Shown piece by piece: positions 52,673-62,649 of a stretch of 64,000 nucleotides of DNA (the stretch's first letter is position 1; each line of letters opens with the position of its first letter). The stretch spans positions 310,001 through 374,000 of the forward strand of contig NZ_JAJPDW010000001.1 of assembly GCF_021654035.1 (NCBI RefSeq). Reading direction: 5' to 3'. The notes beneath the pieces are model-generated. The model was not told the origin of the DNA. It made no database searches and saw nothing but the letters and a program-made list of their open reading frames with translations. The translations under genes were made by a program, and so were the position numbers. Source of the DNA: Microbacterium aurantiacum. Its GTDB lineage: Bacteria; Actinomycetota; Actinomycetes; Actinomycetales; Microbacteriaceae.

Positions 52673-53547
52673 CCGAGAACGACTCCGTGACCACCCCCGG
52701 CGAAACGGGTGCTTCGCGCACGAGCCTCGCGGGGAAGACCGTGCTCCTCTCCGGGGGCAGCCGCGGCATCGGCCTCGCGATCGCGCTGCGCGCCGCCCGC
52801 GACGGGGCGAACGTCGCCATCCTCGCCAAGACCGACACCCCGCATCCGAAGCTCGAGGGCACCGTGCACACCGCGGCCGAGCAGATCCGTGCGGCCGGCG
52901 GCAACGCCCTCCCGATCGTCGGCGACGTCCGCAACGACGACGACGTGACCGAGGCGGTCCTGATGACACAGGGCGAGTTCGGCGGCATCGACGTCGTCGT
53001 CAACAACGCCTCCGTCATCGACCTGTCGGGCACCGAAGCCCTGTCGATGAAGAAGTACGACCTGATGCAGGACGTCAACGTCCGCGGGACGTTCCTGCTC
53101 TCGCGGGCGGCCCTGCCGATGCTGAAGGATGCCGAGAACCCGCACATCCTGTCGCTCTCGCCGCCCCTGAACCTCTCGCCGAAGTGGCTCGGCGCCCACA
53201 CCGGGTACACGCTGGCGAAGTACGGGATGACCATGGCGACGCTCGGGATCGGGGCGGAGTTCGCCTCCGCCGGGATCGCCGCGAACACCCTGTGGCCGCG
53301 GACGACGATCGCGACCGCCGCGGTGCAGTTCTCCCTCGGCGGCGACCGCATGATGAAGGTCAGTCGCACGCCGGAGATCTACGCCGACGCCGCCTACGAG
53401 GTCGTCACGCGGCCGGCGTCGTCGTACACCGGTCAGACGCTCATCGTCGAAGACGTGCTGGAGGACGCGGGCGTCACCGACTTCTCGCGGTACGCCGCGG
53501 TGCCCGGCACCCCGGACGACGCGCTCTTCCCCGACATCTTCCTCTGA
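52669..53547 (+). CDS. SDR-family oxidoreductase, HSDL2-like
   Basis: A 292-aa dehydrogenase with VLLSGGSRGIGLAIALRAAR and the HSDL2-type features AKTDTPHPKLEGTVHTAAEQI, VVNNASVIDL, and LSPPLNLSPKWLGAHTGYTL containing the Tyr/Lys pair. Its length exceeds classical SDRs (about 250). It ends the acyl-CoA operon. The substrate is unknown; HSDL2 relatives are linked to lipid metabolism. Confidence 0.9.
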   Translation: MTENDSVTTPGETGASRTSLAGKTVLLSGGSRGIGLAIALRAARDGANVAILAKTDTPHPKLEGTVHTAAEQIRAAGGNALPIVGDVRNDDDVTEAVLMTQGEFGGIDVVVNNASVIDLSGTEALSMKKYDLMQDVNVRGTFLLSRAALPMLKDAENPHILSLSPPLNLSPKWLGAHTGYTLAKYGMTMATLGIGAEFASAGIAANTLWPRTTIATAAVQFSLGGDRMMKVSRTPEIYADAAYEVVTRPASSYTGQTLIVEDVLEDAGVTDFSRYAAVPGTPDDALFPDIFL

Positions 53548-53570
53548 GGACGGGCCGGCCTCCCGGCGGG

Positions 53571-54209
53571 TCAGTGGGTCGACCCGCTGAAGAGCAGGAC
53601 GCCGCCGAGGCCGATCATCATGCCGCCGCCGGTGGCCGACAACGTCGCGAGGCGCTTCGGCGACCGTCCGAACCAGGTTCGCGCCGCCGCGGCGGCGAGC
53701 GCCCACGCGCCGTCGGAGATGAGGGCGAGCGCGAAGAACACCAGGCCGAGCTCGACCATCTGCAGGGGCACCGCTCCGGCGTCCAGGTCGACGAACTGGG
53801 GGAGGACGGCGACGAAGAACGCGATGCTCTTCGGATTCGTCACCCCCACGACGAAACCGGCGCCGAGCTGTCGCCACGCCGATCCCGCGGCCGGGGCGGA
53901 GTCCGCGCCGCCGGCCGCGCGGTTCCGGTGGCGGATCGCCTGGATGCCGAGGTAGGCGAGGTAGAGCGCCCCGACGATCTTGACCGCGGTGAACAGGACC
54001 GCCGACCGCGCGACGATCCCGCCGACGCCGAGGGCCACGAGGCCGATGATCGGGAGGAGCCCGAGGGCGTTTCCGAGCACGCTGAGCAGGCCGCCGATGC
54101 GTCCGAGCGCGAGCGCTCGACCGATCGTGAAGAGCACGCTGGGCCCCGGGATGACGATGAGCACCAGGGCGGCGAGCGTGAAGGCGAGGAGGTTCTCCAG
54201 GGGCACCAC
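53571..54209 (-). CDS. LysE/RhtB-family exporter
   Basis: A 212-aa membrane protein with six helices: [20 protein letters not shown] (the conserved PGP), [37 protein letters not shown] (conserved NPK). It exports amino acids or similar metabolites. GTG at 54209 follows TAGCCT by about 6 nt (leaderless). It is convergent with the SDR operon. Confidence 0.9.
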   Translation of the reverse strand: MVPLENLLAFTLAALVLIVIPGPSVLFTIGRALALGRIGGLLSVLGNALGLLPIIGLVALGVGGIVARSAVLFTAVKIVGALYLAYLGIQAIRHRNRAAGGADSAPAAGSAWRQLGAGFVVGVTNPKSIAFFVAVLPQFVDLDAGAVPLQMVELGLVFFALALISDGAWALAAAAARTWFGRSPKRLATLSATGGGMMIGLGGVLLFSGSTH

Positions 54210-54249
54210 GGGAGCAGGCTACTGCCTGGCGGTCACGGCGCGACCGGGA

Positions 54250-54561
54250 TCACGGTGCGGCCGCGGGGAGCGGCGCGAGCACGACCTCGACGTTGTCGTC
54301 CGCCCGCCACCAGAAGCCGACGGCATCCGTCTCGGTCATCCCCTCGGGGCGGGCATCGATCGGGATGTCGGATGCCGAGATGACCACGAGCAGGGCGTTC
54401 CGACGGTGCGCCTCCTCGGGGAGGCAGGTGCCGCGGGTGCCGGCGGCGAGCTCGAGCTCGGCCAGCCGGGGCTGCGCCGCGGGATCGTCGTCGAGTCCGC
54501 CGCCCGCGCCCCACGCGCGACGACGCAGGGCGTCCAGTTCGCGGCGGGAGGCGGCATCCAT
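54250..54561 (-). CDS. Hypothetical protein downstream of a GNAT gene
   Basis: A 103-aa soluble protein: a helical start ([20 protein letters not shown]) with [13 protein letters not shown], then a strand-rich end ([36 protein letters not shown]). The ATG sits 1 nt after the GNAT stop (TGACATG), so the two are translationally linked. No family is recognised. Confidence 0.7.
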   Translation of the reverse strand: MDAASRRELDALRRRAWGAGGGLDDDPAAQPRLAELELAAGTRGTCLPEEAHRRNALLVVISASDIPIDARPEGMTETDAVGFWWRADDNVEVVLAPLPAAAP

Positions 54562-54562
54562 G

Positions 54563-55039
54563 TCAGTCCTCCGTCAGGGGCTTCCGGAGGAACACCTGCT
54601 CGATGCCGTCGTCTCCCGGCACGCGCTGCGTCTCGCGATACCCCTCGCGCTCGTACAGGCGCAGGTTGGCCTCGCTGAGCGAGCCGGTGAAGAGCTCGGC
54701 CTCCGTGGCACCGGCATCGCGGCCCCGGGTCTCGACGGCGTCGAGCAGAGTGGTGCCGATGCCGCGTCCCTGCTGATCGGGGGCGATGGCGATCCGACCG
54801 ATGAGGAGGAGGTCGCCGTCGCGGCGGGCGCGGACGGCGCCGACCATGCGGGCGCCGTCGAGGGCGACGCATCCGAGGTTCTCCTCCAGCTCCGCGCGCA
54901 CCTCGTCGAGGGTCTGCGTGAGCGGCGGCATGTCGACCGACCGATAGATGAGCGCCTCCTGCACGAACGCGGCGCGCTGGAGGGTGAGGACCTCGCCGGC
55001 GTCGTCGGGGGTGATGTCGCGCACGGTGATCTGACCCAT
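54563..55039 (-). CDS. GNAT acetyltransferase
   Basis: A 158-aa GNAT protein: [20 protein letters not shown], the acetyl-CoA loop [20 protein letters not shown], and [20 protein letters not shown]. It acetylates an unknown small molecule or protein. It is co-transcribed with the 103-aa gene and divergent from rlmN. Confidence 0.9.
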   Translation of the reverse strand: MGQITVRDITPDDAGEVLTLQRAAFVQEALIYRSVDMPPLTQTLDEVRAELEENLGCVALDGARMVGAVRARRDGDLLLIGRIAIAPDQQGRGIGTTLLDAVETRGRDAGATEAELFTGSLSEANLRLYEREGYRETQRVPGDDGIEQVFLRKPLTED

Positions 55040-55099
55040 GGGTCCACGCTAGTGCCGCGCACACGGGCGGCGGCCAGGCCGTTCCCGTACCCTCGGAGG

Positions 55100-56344
55100 A
55101 TGAGCACTCCGCCCCCCGTGCGCCGCACCGAGCCGCGACAGGTCCGCCCGCGCACCGAGGGCTGGGCCCAGAAGAAGGACGAAGAGGGCCGGCCGCTGCT
55201 GCAGTTCGCCAGCCCCAAGCGCGGCAAGCCGCCCGTCCACCTCGCCGACCTCACGCCCGAGGAGCGCGTGGCCAAGGTGAAGGAGCTCGGTCTTCCGGGC
55301 TTCCGGGCGGGGCAGCTCGAGAAGCACTACTTCACCCACTACACGCACGACCCGGCGGCGATGACCGATCTCCCGGCCGACGGACGCGAAGAGTTCGTCC
55401 ACGGGATGCTGCCGCCGCTGCTGACCGAGGTGCGGCGGCTCGAGACCGACCGGGGCGACACGATCAAGTTCCTCTGGAAGCTGCACGACGGCGCCCTCGT
55501 GGAGTCGGTGCTCATGCGCTACCCGGGCCGCATCACGCTGTGCGTGTCGAGTCAGGCCGGGTGCGGCATGAACTGCCCGTTCTGCGCGACCGGGCAGGCG
55601 GGGCTGACGCGCAACATGTCGGCGGCGGAGATCGTCGAGCAGATCGTGCGGGCCAACGCCCTCATCGCCGCCGGCGGCCTCGGCGGCAAGAAGAGCTCCG
55701 ACCACAGCGCCGAGCGTGTGAGCAACATCGTCTTCATGGGCATGGGGGAGCCGCTGGCGAACTACGCGCGCGTGATGCAGGCGGTGCGGGTCATGGTGGA
55801 CAAGAAGCACGGCCTCGGTATGAGCGCGCGCGGGATCACCGTGTCTACGGTGGGTCTCGTCCCCGCGATCCGCAAGCTCTCCGCCGAAGATATCCCCGTC
55901 ACGTTCGCGCTGTCACTCCACGCTCCCGACGACCAGCTGCGCGACGAGCTCATCCCGGTCAACTCGCGCTGGAAGGTCGACGAGGCGCTGGATGCCGCAC
56001 GCGAGTACTTCGACAAGACCGGGCGACGCGTGTCGATCGAGTACGCGCTGATCAAGGACATGAACGATCACGGCTGGCGCGCCGACCTCCTCGCCGAGAA
56101 GCTCAACGCCCGCGGGCGCGGCTGGGTGCACGTGAACCCGATCCCGCTGAACCCGACGCCCGGGTCGGTGTGGACGGCGTCGGAGCGCGACGTGCAGAAC
56201 GAGTTCGTCCGTCGCCTCAACGACGCCGGCATCCCGACGACCCTCCGCGACACCCGCGGCAAGGAGATCGACGGAGCGTGCGGTCAGCTCGTGGCCACCA
56301 CCGAGGACGAGGCTGCGGCCGAGGCGACGCCCACCGAGGCCTGA
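55100..56344 (+). CDS. rlmN: Dual-specificity rRNA/tRNA adenine-C2 methyltransferase RlmN
   Basis: A 414-aa radical-SAM enzyme that methylates A2503 of 23S rRNA and A37 of tRNA. Cluster motif [18 protein letters not shown]-binding [46 protein letters not shown], and the C-terminal catalytic Cys in EIDGACGQL are all present. ATG at 55100 follows CGGAGG directly. The N-terminus is about 30 residues longer than in E. coli RlmN. Confidence 0.96.
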   Translation: MSTPPPVRRTEPRQVRPRTEGWAQKKDEEGRPLLQFASPKRGKPPVHLADLTPEERVAKVKELGLPGFRAGQLEKHYFTHYTHDPAAMTDLPADGREEFVHGMLPPLLTEVRRLETDRGDTIKFLWKLHDGALVESVLMRYPGRITLCVSSQAGCGMNCPFCATGQAGLTRNMSAAEIVEQIVRANALIAAGGLGGKKSSDHSAERVSNIVFMGMGEPLANYARVMQAVRVMVDKKHGLGMSARGITVSTVGLVPAIRKLSAEDIPVTFALSLHAPDDQLRDELIPVNSRWKVDEALDAAREYFDKTGRRVSIEYALIKDMNDHGWRADLLAEKLNARGRGWVHVNPIPLNPTPGSVWTASERDVQNEFVRRLNDAGIPTTLRDTRGKEIDGACGQLVATTEDEAAAEATPTEA

Positions 56345-56373
56345 CGCCGCTCCGCAGGCGGTCGAGGGGGCGT

Positions 56374-56766
56374 CTACGGCAGGAAGTGATCTCGCGCGAG
56401 CGGAGCGACCTCGAGACCTTCGGCCTCGGCGCGCGACACCCAGCGCAGCTCTTCGATCTCGGCACCGATCATCGGATGCTGTGCGCCGATGTCGGCCGCG
56501 AACACGTCGGCCACCACGACGAAGCCCGGCTCGTTGGCGGCGGCCGCCTCGTATCGACCGAGCGCCCGCAGCGCAGAGGGGTCGAGGTGCAGCCCGAGCT
56601 CCTCAGCCAGCTCGCGCGACAGGGTCTCGGCCGGCGTCTCGCCGGGCTCGGGCTTGCCACCCGGTTGCATGAACGCCGTCGTGCCGGCCTTGCGGACGAG
56701 CAGCAGGCGGGACTCCGCGTCGACGATCACGGCCGCGGAGACATGGATGCGGCGCGGAGAGGTCAT
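56374..56766 (-). CDS. Nudix hydrolase
   Basis: A 130-aa protein with an intact Nudix box (GGKPEPGETPAETLSRELAE then ELG) and strands RIHVSAAVIVDAESRLLLVR. The size and IHVSAAV start fit a nucleotide-sanitising or NADH-type pyrophosphatase. The start ATG lies about 8 nt after TTAGCGT on the minus strand. It is convergent with rlmN. Confidence 0.92.
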   Translation of the reverse strand: MTSPRRIHVSAAVIVDAESRLLLVRKAGTTAFMQPGGKPEPGETPAETLSRELAEELGLHLDPSALRALGRYEAAAANEPGFVVVADVFAADIGAQHPMIGAEIEELRWVSRAEAEGLEVAPLARDHFLP

Positions 56767-56799
56767 CGTCGCACGCTAACAGGCGACGTAGAATCACAT

Positions 56800-57482
56800 G
56801 TGCCCGACGAGACCCCCGCCCCCACCGCGCTGGAGCCGTCCGGCATCGATCCCGACGACCTCGCGGCCACCCTGCGGGTGCTCGAGGGCATGGCCGGACT
56901 CGACGAGACGCATCCCGACTTCGTCGCCGTGCGTCAGGCCACGGCCAAGATGTTCAAGGCCGTCAAGCGCGTGCGGCGCCGTGAGATCCGGGACGCCATC
57001 GCCCGGGCCGACCGCGCCGTCGTCGCGGCGACGGCCACGGGAGCGCCCGACCGCATCGACGACGAGACCCGCGGCATCCCGATCTCGACGGCGACGACCG
57101 CGCCGACGGCGGGAACCCTGCTCAAGGCGCGCCCCTGCTACATCTGCAAGCAGCCGTACACGCTCGTCGACGCGTTCTACCACCAGCTCTGTCCGTCATG
57201 TGCGGCGATGAGTCACGCCAAGCGCGAAGCGCGCACCGACCTCACCGGCAAGCGGGCGCTGCTCACCGGTGGCCGCGCGAAGATCGGCATGTACATCGCC
57301 TTGCGTCTCCTGCGCGACGGTGCGCACACGACGATCACGACGCGATTCCCGCGGGATGCCGTGCGCCGGTTCAGCAGTCTCCCCGACGCCCCCGAGTGGA
57401 TCGACCGTCTGAAGATCGTCGGCATCGACCTGCGCGACCCCGCCCAGGTGCTCGGGCTCGCCGACGATGTCGCGGCATCGCT
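56800..57482 (+). pseudogene. SDR gene with zinc-ribbon N-terminus, 3' end missing
   Basis: GTG at 56800 follows TAGAAT by 5 nt. About 227 residues match a known actinobacterial SDR architecture: an N-terminal helical region, a zinc ribbon CYICKQPYTLVDAFYHQLC, then TGKRALLTGGRAKIGMYIAL (NAD-binding) and IDLRDPAQVLGLADDVAA. From about 57475-57485 the frame continues only as antisense of the carboxylesterase, up to a stop at 58179. The catalytic YxxxK half is absent, so the product cannot be an active dehydrogenase. Confidence 0.75.
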
Positions 57483-58833
57483 GCTGCATCCGATCCGAGA
57501 TCGCCTCGGCCGCGCGGCGACCGCCGAGCCGGAAGGTGAGGTCGTGGGCGCGACGTCCGAAGGTGCCCCACACGTAGGGGAGCTCGGTCGCGTGGGTCGC
57601 CCCGATCCGCAGCGCGTGGAGCATCGGGGTGGCGTGGTCGAAGCGGTACAGCCACACCGGGGCGCGACGCGCGTGACCCTCGACCGCCCAGAGGGTCGGC
57701 ATCCGGAATCCGATGTCGCGCGCGATGCCGAGCCCGATCTCGCGGTGGCGGACGCCCTCGTACGCCTCCAGGATCTGCTGCTTCGGCGGGATCGGCACGT
57801 CGGGTCGTTCGGCGGCGAGGTCGGCCATCATGCGATCGATGTCGTCCTCGTGGATCGGCAGCAGCGGCGACTTCATCATGCGGAACAGCGACGATTCATC
57901 GTGGTTCGTGCCGATGAGCAGCGGCACCGGGAGTCCGCGTCCGGCGGCGAGGACGGCATCCGGCGCCTCAGGGAGGAGGTCGCCGTCGATGACCGGACCG
58001 AACGCGATCGTGCCGGGGTGACGCGCCGGGATCTCGGCGAACACCCGCGTCCCGGCCTGCACGATCCGATCGACCGCGACGTCGCGGAGGGCGGCCGGGT
58101 CGGACTCGCCGACGAGCTCGAGGAAGAGGTCGGTGACGGATGCCGCGCGGGCGGCGCCATAGACGCTGGAGACCGGTGACGACTCGGCGATCGCGCGCGA
58201 GAACAGACCCTCCGCGCGCGGGACGGCGAGGAGCGTGGTCACCAGCCCCGCGCCGGCGGACTCGCCGAAGACGGTCACCCGCTCCGGATCGCCGCCGAAC
58301 GAGGCGATGTTCTCGCGTACCCACTCCAGCGCGCACAGCACGTCCTTCAGTGCGAGGTTGCCGTCGAACGGGTGCGCGTCGGTGCTCTTCGCCGAGAGGT
58401 CGAGGAAACCGAGCGCGCCGATGCGGTAGTTGATCGTGACGACCACGGTGCCGCGTGCGGCGAGGGCCTCGCCGTCGTAGAGCGGCTGCGAGCCGGAGCC
58501 GAACGTGTAGGCGCCGCCGTGCACCCACACCATCACCGGGAGGCCCACGGGGTCGGCATCCGCCGGCGACCAGACGTTCAGGAACAGGCAGTCCTCCGCG
58601 AACACCGCGTCGGGGCCGAGGTCGATGGCCGGGTTGGTGTTCTGCGGTGCGACGGCGCCGAAGCGGACCGCGTCGATGACATCGTCCGCGGGGGCGGCCG
58701 GGCGCGGGTCCCGCCACCGGGCGTCGCCGGTCGGGGGCTCGGCGTAGCGGATGCCGCGCCAGACGCGTGCTCCGCTCGGGAGGGTTTCGCCGCGGAAGCG
58801 GCCGGCCGGTGCGTTCGCGATGTCGTCGGGCAC
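57476..58833 (-). pseudogene. Type-B carboxylesterase gene, 3' end missing
   Basis: GTG at 58833 follows TACGCT by 7 nt. About 450 residues are normal for the family: EDCLFLNVWSPAD, VMVWVHGGAYTFGSGS, VTVFGESAGAGLVTTLL (nucleophile Ser), LLIGTNHDESSLF (acid), RIGATHATELPYVWGTF (His). After SDRMQQRC the frame is antisense of the SDR gene (to a stop at 57196). The catalytic triad is intact but the usual last about 50 residues are replaced, so residual activity is possible. Confidence 0.75.
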
Positions 58834-58868
58834 GCCCCCAGCGTAGGGGCTGGTGCCATCATCGAGGG

Positions 58869-59339
58869 ATGCCGGTCACCAGTGCGGGGCTCATCGTCCA
58901 CCGTCGCGGCGCGGACGGGCGCGAGGTGCTGGTCGCGCACATGGGCGGACCGTTCTGGGCCCGGAAGGATGCCGGATCGTGGACGTTCCCCAAGGGCGAG
59001 TTCAACCCCGCCGAGGAGGAGGCGGCGGATGCCGCCCGCCGGGAGTTCCGCGAGGAGCTGGGGCTCGCACCGCCGGCGGGGCCGATCGTCGCCCTCGCTC
59101 CGGTGGCGGCATCCCGGAAGGTGCTGCACTTCTTCGCAGTCGAGGCGGATCTCGACGTGACGAACCCGGTCTTCGGCGAGTTCGAGATGGAGTGGCCGCC
59201 GAGATCGGGGGAGCGGCGCTCGTTCCCCGAGGTGGACCGCGTCGCCTGGGTGCCGGTGGCCGAGGCGCGAGATCTGCTCGCGGCGGGTCAGCGGGCCGCG
59301 CTCGACGCGCTCCTGCGGACGCTCGGCGAGCACGGGTGA
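58869..59339 (+). CDS. Nudix hydrolase (diadenosine/RNA-cap-type)
   Basis: A 156-aa protein with SAGLIVHRRGADGREVLVAH, WTFPKGEFNPAEEEAADAA then RREFREELG (Nudix box, G-x5-E-x7-REFxEELG, with an extended GEFN), and EMEWPPRSGERRSFPEVDRV. The extra loop is typical of the MutT-like/Ap4A group. It ends 5 nt before the first GntR-type operator. Confidence 0.9.
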   Translation: MPVTSAGLIVHRRGADGREVLVAHMGGPFWARKDAGSWTFPKGEFNPAEEEAADAARREFREELGLAPPAGPIVALAPVAASRKVLHFFAVEADLDVTNPVFGEFEMEWPPRSGERRSFPEVDRVAWVPVAEARDLLAAGQRAALDALLRTLGEHG

Positions 59340-59344
59340 TGCGA

Positions 59345-59408
59345 TGTATACGCTGAAGGGAATCTGATGCGCGCAGTCGCGCGCATTCGCGCCTTGTGTA
59401 TACACTGA
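59345..59408 (+). promoter_or_regulatory. Paired GntR-type operators at the prp promoter
   Basis: TGTATACGCTGA (59345-59356) and TGTATACACTGA (59397-59408) are near-identical 12-mers 52 bp apart, close to five helical turns. The second overlaps the TATACA -10-like box, suggesting autorepression by the GntR protein encoded next and looping between sites. Confidence 0.6.
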
Positions 59409-59428
59409 CGACGTGGGTGGGAAGCGGC

Positions 59429-60076
59429 ATGAGAGCGAGTGATCGCGCGTACCGCGAGCTCCTGGAGGAGATCCAGGCCGGTTCGCTCGCACCCGGTGCC
59501 GTCCTCTCCGAAACGGACCAAGCCGCCCGCCTCGGTGTGAGCCGGACGCCGTTGCGAGAGGCCCTCGGCCGGCTCGCCGCCGACGGTCTGCTCGTGCAGC
59601 AGTCCCCGCGCGTCACGGTCGTCGCACCGATCGACGCCGACGACATCCGTCACCTGTTCATCGTCCGGCGCGCACTCGAGGAGACCGCGGCGCGCCTCGC
59701 CGCCTCCCGTCCCGACGACGGGACGTTCGCCGGCCTCGCCGACGCCTTCGCCCGCGTCGACCTCGATCGCCTCGAGGACTACTACGCCCTCATCGCCCGG
59801 TTCGACGCGGCGGTGGATGCCGCCGCCGCCAACGACTACCTGACCGCAGCCCTCCGGACCGTCCGCACGCACCTCGGACGCGTGCGCCGCCTCGCCCGCG
59901 ACAACCCCGAGCGTCTCGCGGCATCCGTCGCCGAACATCGGGTCATCGCCGACGCCATCGCGGCCGGCGACCCCGAACTCGCCGCCCATGCCACCCACCT
60001 GCACCTCCACCACGCCCTGACGAGCGTGCTGACCGCGCTCTCCGCCGACCCCGACCCCGTGAAAGGCACGCCATGA
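59429..60076 (+). CDS. GntR-family regulator of the methylcitrate operon
   Basis: A 215-aa FCD-type GntR regulator: an N-terminal winged helix ([41 protein letters not shown]) and a helical FCD effector domain ([39 protein letters not shown]) with the conserved His positions. ATG at 59429 is chosen over an upstream frame lacking an RBS; GGGAAGC precedes it. It overlaps prpD by 4 nt. The ligand is probably methylcitrate or a related intermediate (inference). Confidence 0.88.
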   Translation: MRASDRAYRELLEEIQAGSLAPGAVLSETDQAARLGVSRTPLREALGRLAADGLLVQQSPRVTVVAPIDADDIRHLFIVRRALEETAARLAASRPDDGTFAGLADAFARVDLDRLEDYYALIARFDAAVDAAAANDYLTAALRTVRTHLGRVRRLARDNPERLAASVAEHRVIADAIAAGDPELAAHATHLHLHHALTSVLTALSADPDPVKGTP

Positions 60077-61593
60077 CCGTCACGCACCACCTCCGCGTCC
60101 ACCGCAGCGACGAGCACCTCCCCCGCGAGGGGCAGCTCGCGTGGCGCATCGCCGAGATCGCCGCCGACCCCGTCGGCGTCGACGACGACGTGACCGAGAT
60201 GATCATCAACCGCGTCATCGACAACGCCGCCGTCGCCGCGGCGTCGCTGCGACGCGCGCCGGTGAGCGCCGCCCGACAGCAGGCCCTCGACCACGCCGTG
60301 TCGGTCGGCGGATCCGGCGCCACCGTCTTCGGCTGCGCGCTCGAGCGCCGCACGTCGCCCGAGTGGGCGGCATGGGCCAACGGCGTGGCGGTGCGCGAGC
60401 TCGACTACCACGACACCTTCCTCGCGGCGGATTACTCGCACCCCGGCGACAACATCCCTCCGATCCTCGCGGTCGCCCAGCATGTCGGTGTCGACGGTGC
60501 CGCGCTCGTGCGCGGACTCGCCACCGGATACGAGATCCAGATCGACCTCGTTCGGGCGATCTGCCTGCACAAGCACAAGATCGACCACGTCGCGCACCTC
60601 GGGCCCTCGGCCGCGGCCGGGATAGGCACGCTCCTCGGTCTTCCCGTCGAGACGATCTACCAGGCCGTCGGGCAGGCGCTGCACACCACCACCGCAACGC
60701 GCCAGTCGCGTAAGGGCGAGATCTCGACCTGGAAGGCGCACGCCCCCGCCTTCGCCGGGAAGATGGCGATCGAAGCCGTCGACCGCGCGATGCGCGGCGA
60801 GACCAGCCCGTCGCCGATCTACGAAGGCGAGGACGGGGTCATCGCCTGGATGCTCGACGGTCCCGACGCCTCGTACGAGGTGCCGCTGCCCGCTGAGGGT
60901 GAGTCCAAGCGCGGCATCCTGGACTCTTACACGAAGGAGCACTCGGCGGAGTATCAGGCGCAGGCGTGGATCGACCTCGCGCGGAAGCTGCACGGGGAGG
61001 CCGCGTTCGACCCCGCCGACGTCGCCTCGATCGTGCTGCACACCTCGCACCACACGCACTACGTCATCGGATCCGGCGCGAACGACCCGCAGAAGTACGA
61101 CCCGACCGCCTCGCGCGAGACCCTCGACCACTCGATCCCGTACATCTTCGCGGTCGCCCTGCAGGATGGCGGCTGGCACCACGTCGACTCCTACACCCCG
61201 GAGCGCGCGGGCCGTGAGGACACCGTCGCGCTGTGGCACAAGATCACCACGGCGGAGGATGCGGAGTGGACGCGCCGGTATCACTCGGAAGACCCGAACG
61301 AGAAGGCCTTCGGCGGTCGCGTGGTCGTGACGCTGAACGACGGCACCGTGATCGAGGACGAGATCGCCGTCGCCGACGCCCACCCGCTCGGCGCCCGCCC
61401 GTTCGCGCGGGCCGACTACGTCGCGAAGTTCCGGCTGCTGGCCGAGCCCGTCCTGTCGCCGGAGGAGATCGACCGGTTCCTCGCCCTCGCCGAACGGCTG
61501 CCGGAACTGAGCGTCGACGAGGTCCGGCAGCTGTCGATCGTCGCGCTCCTCGGGGTCCTCGCCACCGCTCCGGCACCGAAGGGGCTGTTCTGA
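60073..61593 (+). CDS. prpD: 2-methylcitrate dehydratase (MmgE/PrpD family)
   Basis: A 506-aa PrpD-family enzyme converting 2-methylcitrate to the cis-aconitate analogue in propionyl-CoA catabolism. Visible: [93 protein letters not shown]. It is in operon with prpB and prpC, which fixes the pathway. The stop overlaps a 41-aa ORF (TGATG). Confidence 0.95.
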   Translation: MTVTHHLRVHRSDEHLPREGQLAWRIAEIAADPVGVDDDVTEMIINRVIDNAAVAAASLRRAPVSAARQQALDHAVSVGGSGATVFGCALERRTSPEWAAWANGVAVRELDYHDTFLAADYSHPGDNIPPILAVAQHVGVDGAALVRGLATGYEIQIDLVRAICLHKHKIDHVAHLGPSAAAGIGTLLGLPVETIYQAVGQALHTTTATRQSRKGEISTWKAHAPAFAGKMAIEAVDRAMRGETSPSPIYEGEDGVIAWMLDGPDASYEVPLPAEGESKRGILDSYTKEHSAEYQAQAWIDLARKLHGEAAFDPADVASIVLHTSHHTHYVIGSGANDPQKYDPTASRETLDHSIPYIFAVALQDGGWHHVDSYTPERAGREDTVALWHKITTAEDAEWTRRYHSEDPNEKAFGGRVVVTLNDGTVIEDEIAVADAHPLGARPFARADYVAKFRLLAEPVLSPEEIDRFLALAERLPELSVDEVRQLSIVALLGVLATAPAPKGLF

Positions 61594-61718
61594 TGCCCCG
61601 GGTGGCCGGTTCGGGCGGGGTTGTCGTCGAAATCGCGGGACATCCGCGGGGCTACGGCGCCGCCGGGGGCACGGACATGCGGTTCGGCACGCGTTCTTCA
61701 CTCGAGGGCGGCCGCTGA
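61593..61718 (+). CDS. 41-aa intercistronic ORF between prpD and prpB
   Basis: ATG at 61593 overlaps the prpD stop (TGATG) and its own TGA (61716-61718) overlaps the prpB start in the same way. The peptide ([20 protein letters not shown]...) is Gly/Arg-rich with no family. It exactly fills the gap, so it may serve to hand ribosomes from prpD to prpB rather than encode a function. Confidence 0.45.
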   Translation: MPRVAGSGGVVVEIAGHPRGYGAAGGTDMRFGTRSSLEGGR

Positions 61719-62617
61719 TGCTGTACGCGACGACGAGCGCCGCCGAGAAGCGGCGGGTCCTGCGGGAGCGGCTCGCCTCGGGCGAGCTGCTCCGCTTCCC
61801 CGGCGCGTTCAACCCGCTGAGCGCGAAGCTCATCCAGCGCCACGGCTTCGAGGGCGTGTATATCTCCGGCGCCGTGCTGTCCGCCGACCTGGGGCTTCCC
61901 GACATCGGGCTCACGACCCTCACCGAGGTTGCCGGGCGCGGGCAGCAGATCGCACGGATGGCCGACCTTCCGGCCCTCATCGACGCCGACACCGGCTTCG
62001 GCGAGCCGATGAACGTGGCGCGCACCATCCAGACCCTGGAGGATGCCGGGCTCGCCGGCATGCACATCGAAGACCAGGTGAACCCCAAGCGCTGCGGTCA
62101 CCTCGACGGCAAGTCCGTCGTCGATCTCGACACCGCGGTCCGCCGCATCCGCGCCGCCGCCGACGCCCGCCGCGATGAGAACTTCCTCGTCATGGCGCGC
62201 ACCGATGTGCGCGCGATCGACGGGGTGGATGCCGCCATCGACCGGGCCAAGGCGCTGGTAGATGCCGGAGCCGACGCGATCTTCCCCGAGGCCATGCGCA
62301 CCCTCGAGGAGTTCGCCGCCGTCCGCGCCGCCGTGGACGTGCCGATCCTGGCGAACATGACGGAGTTCGGCAAGAGCGAACTCTTCACCGTCGACCAGCT
62401 GCGCGATGTCGGAGTGAACATCGTCATCTGGCCGGTGTCGCTCCTGCGGATGGCGATGGGGGCTGCCTCCCGCGCCCTCGAGACCCTGACCGACGAGGGG
62501 CACCTCACGTCGCGCCTCGGCGAGATGCAGCACCGCGCCGACCTGTACGACCTGGTCGACTACGAGCAGTACACCCGGTTCGACCAGGACGTCTTCACGT
62601 TCCAGGTCGAGCGCTGA
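61718..62617 (+). CDS. prpB: Methylisocitrate lyase
   Basis: A 299-aa ICL/PEPM-superfamily lyase splitting methylisocitrate to pyruvate and succinate. Visible: RFPGAFNPLSAKLIQRHGF, ADTGFGEPMNVARTIQTLE, MHIEDQVNPKRCGHLDGK (KRCGH catalytic Cys), ARTDVRAIDGVDAAIDRA and ANMTEFGKSELFTVDQLRD. The start follows GAGGGCGG and overlaps the 41-aa ORF. Confidence 0.96.
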   Translation: MLYATTSAAEKRRVLRERLASGELLRFPGAFNPLSAKLIQRHGFEGVYISGAVLSADLGLPDIGLTTLTEVAGRGQQIARMADLPALIDADTGFGEPMNVARTIQTLEDAGLAGMHIEDQVNPKRCGHLDGKSVVDLDTAVRRIRAAADARRDENFLVMARTDVRAIDGVDAAIDRAKALVDAGADAIFPEAMRTLEEFAAVRAAVDVPILANMTEFGKSELFTVDQLRDVGVNIVIWPVSLLRMAMGAASRALETLTDEGHLTSRLGEMQHRADLYDLVDYEQYTRFDQDVFTFQVER

Positions 62618-62649
62618 CCACGACAGACCCGCACCCGCGAGGAGAGACG

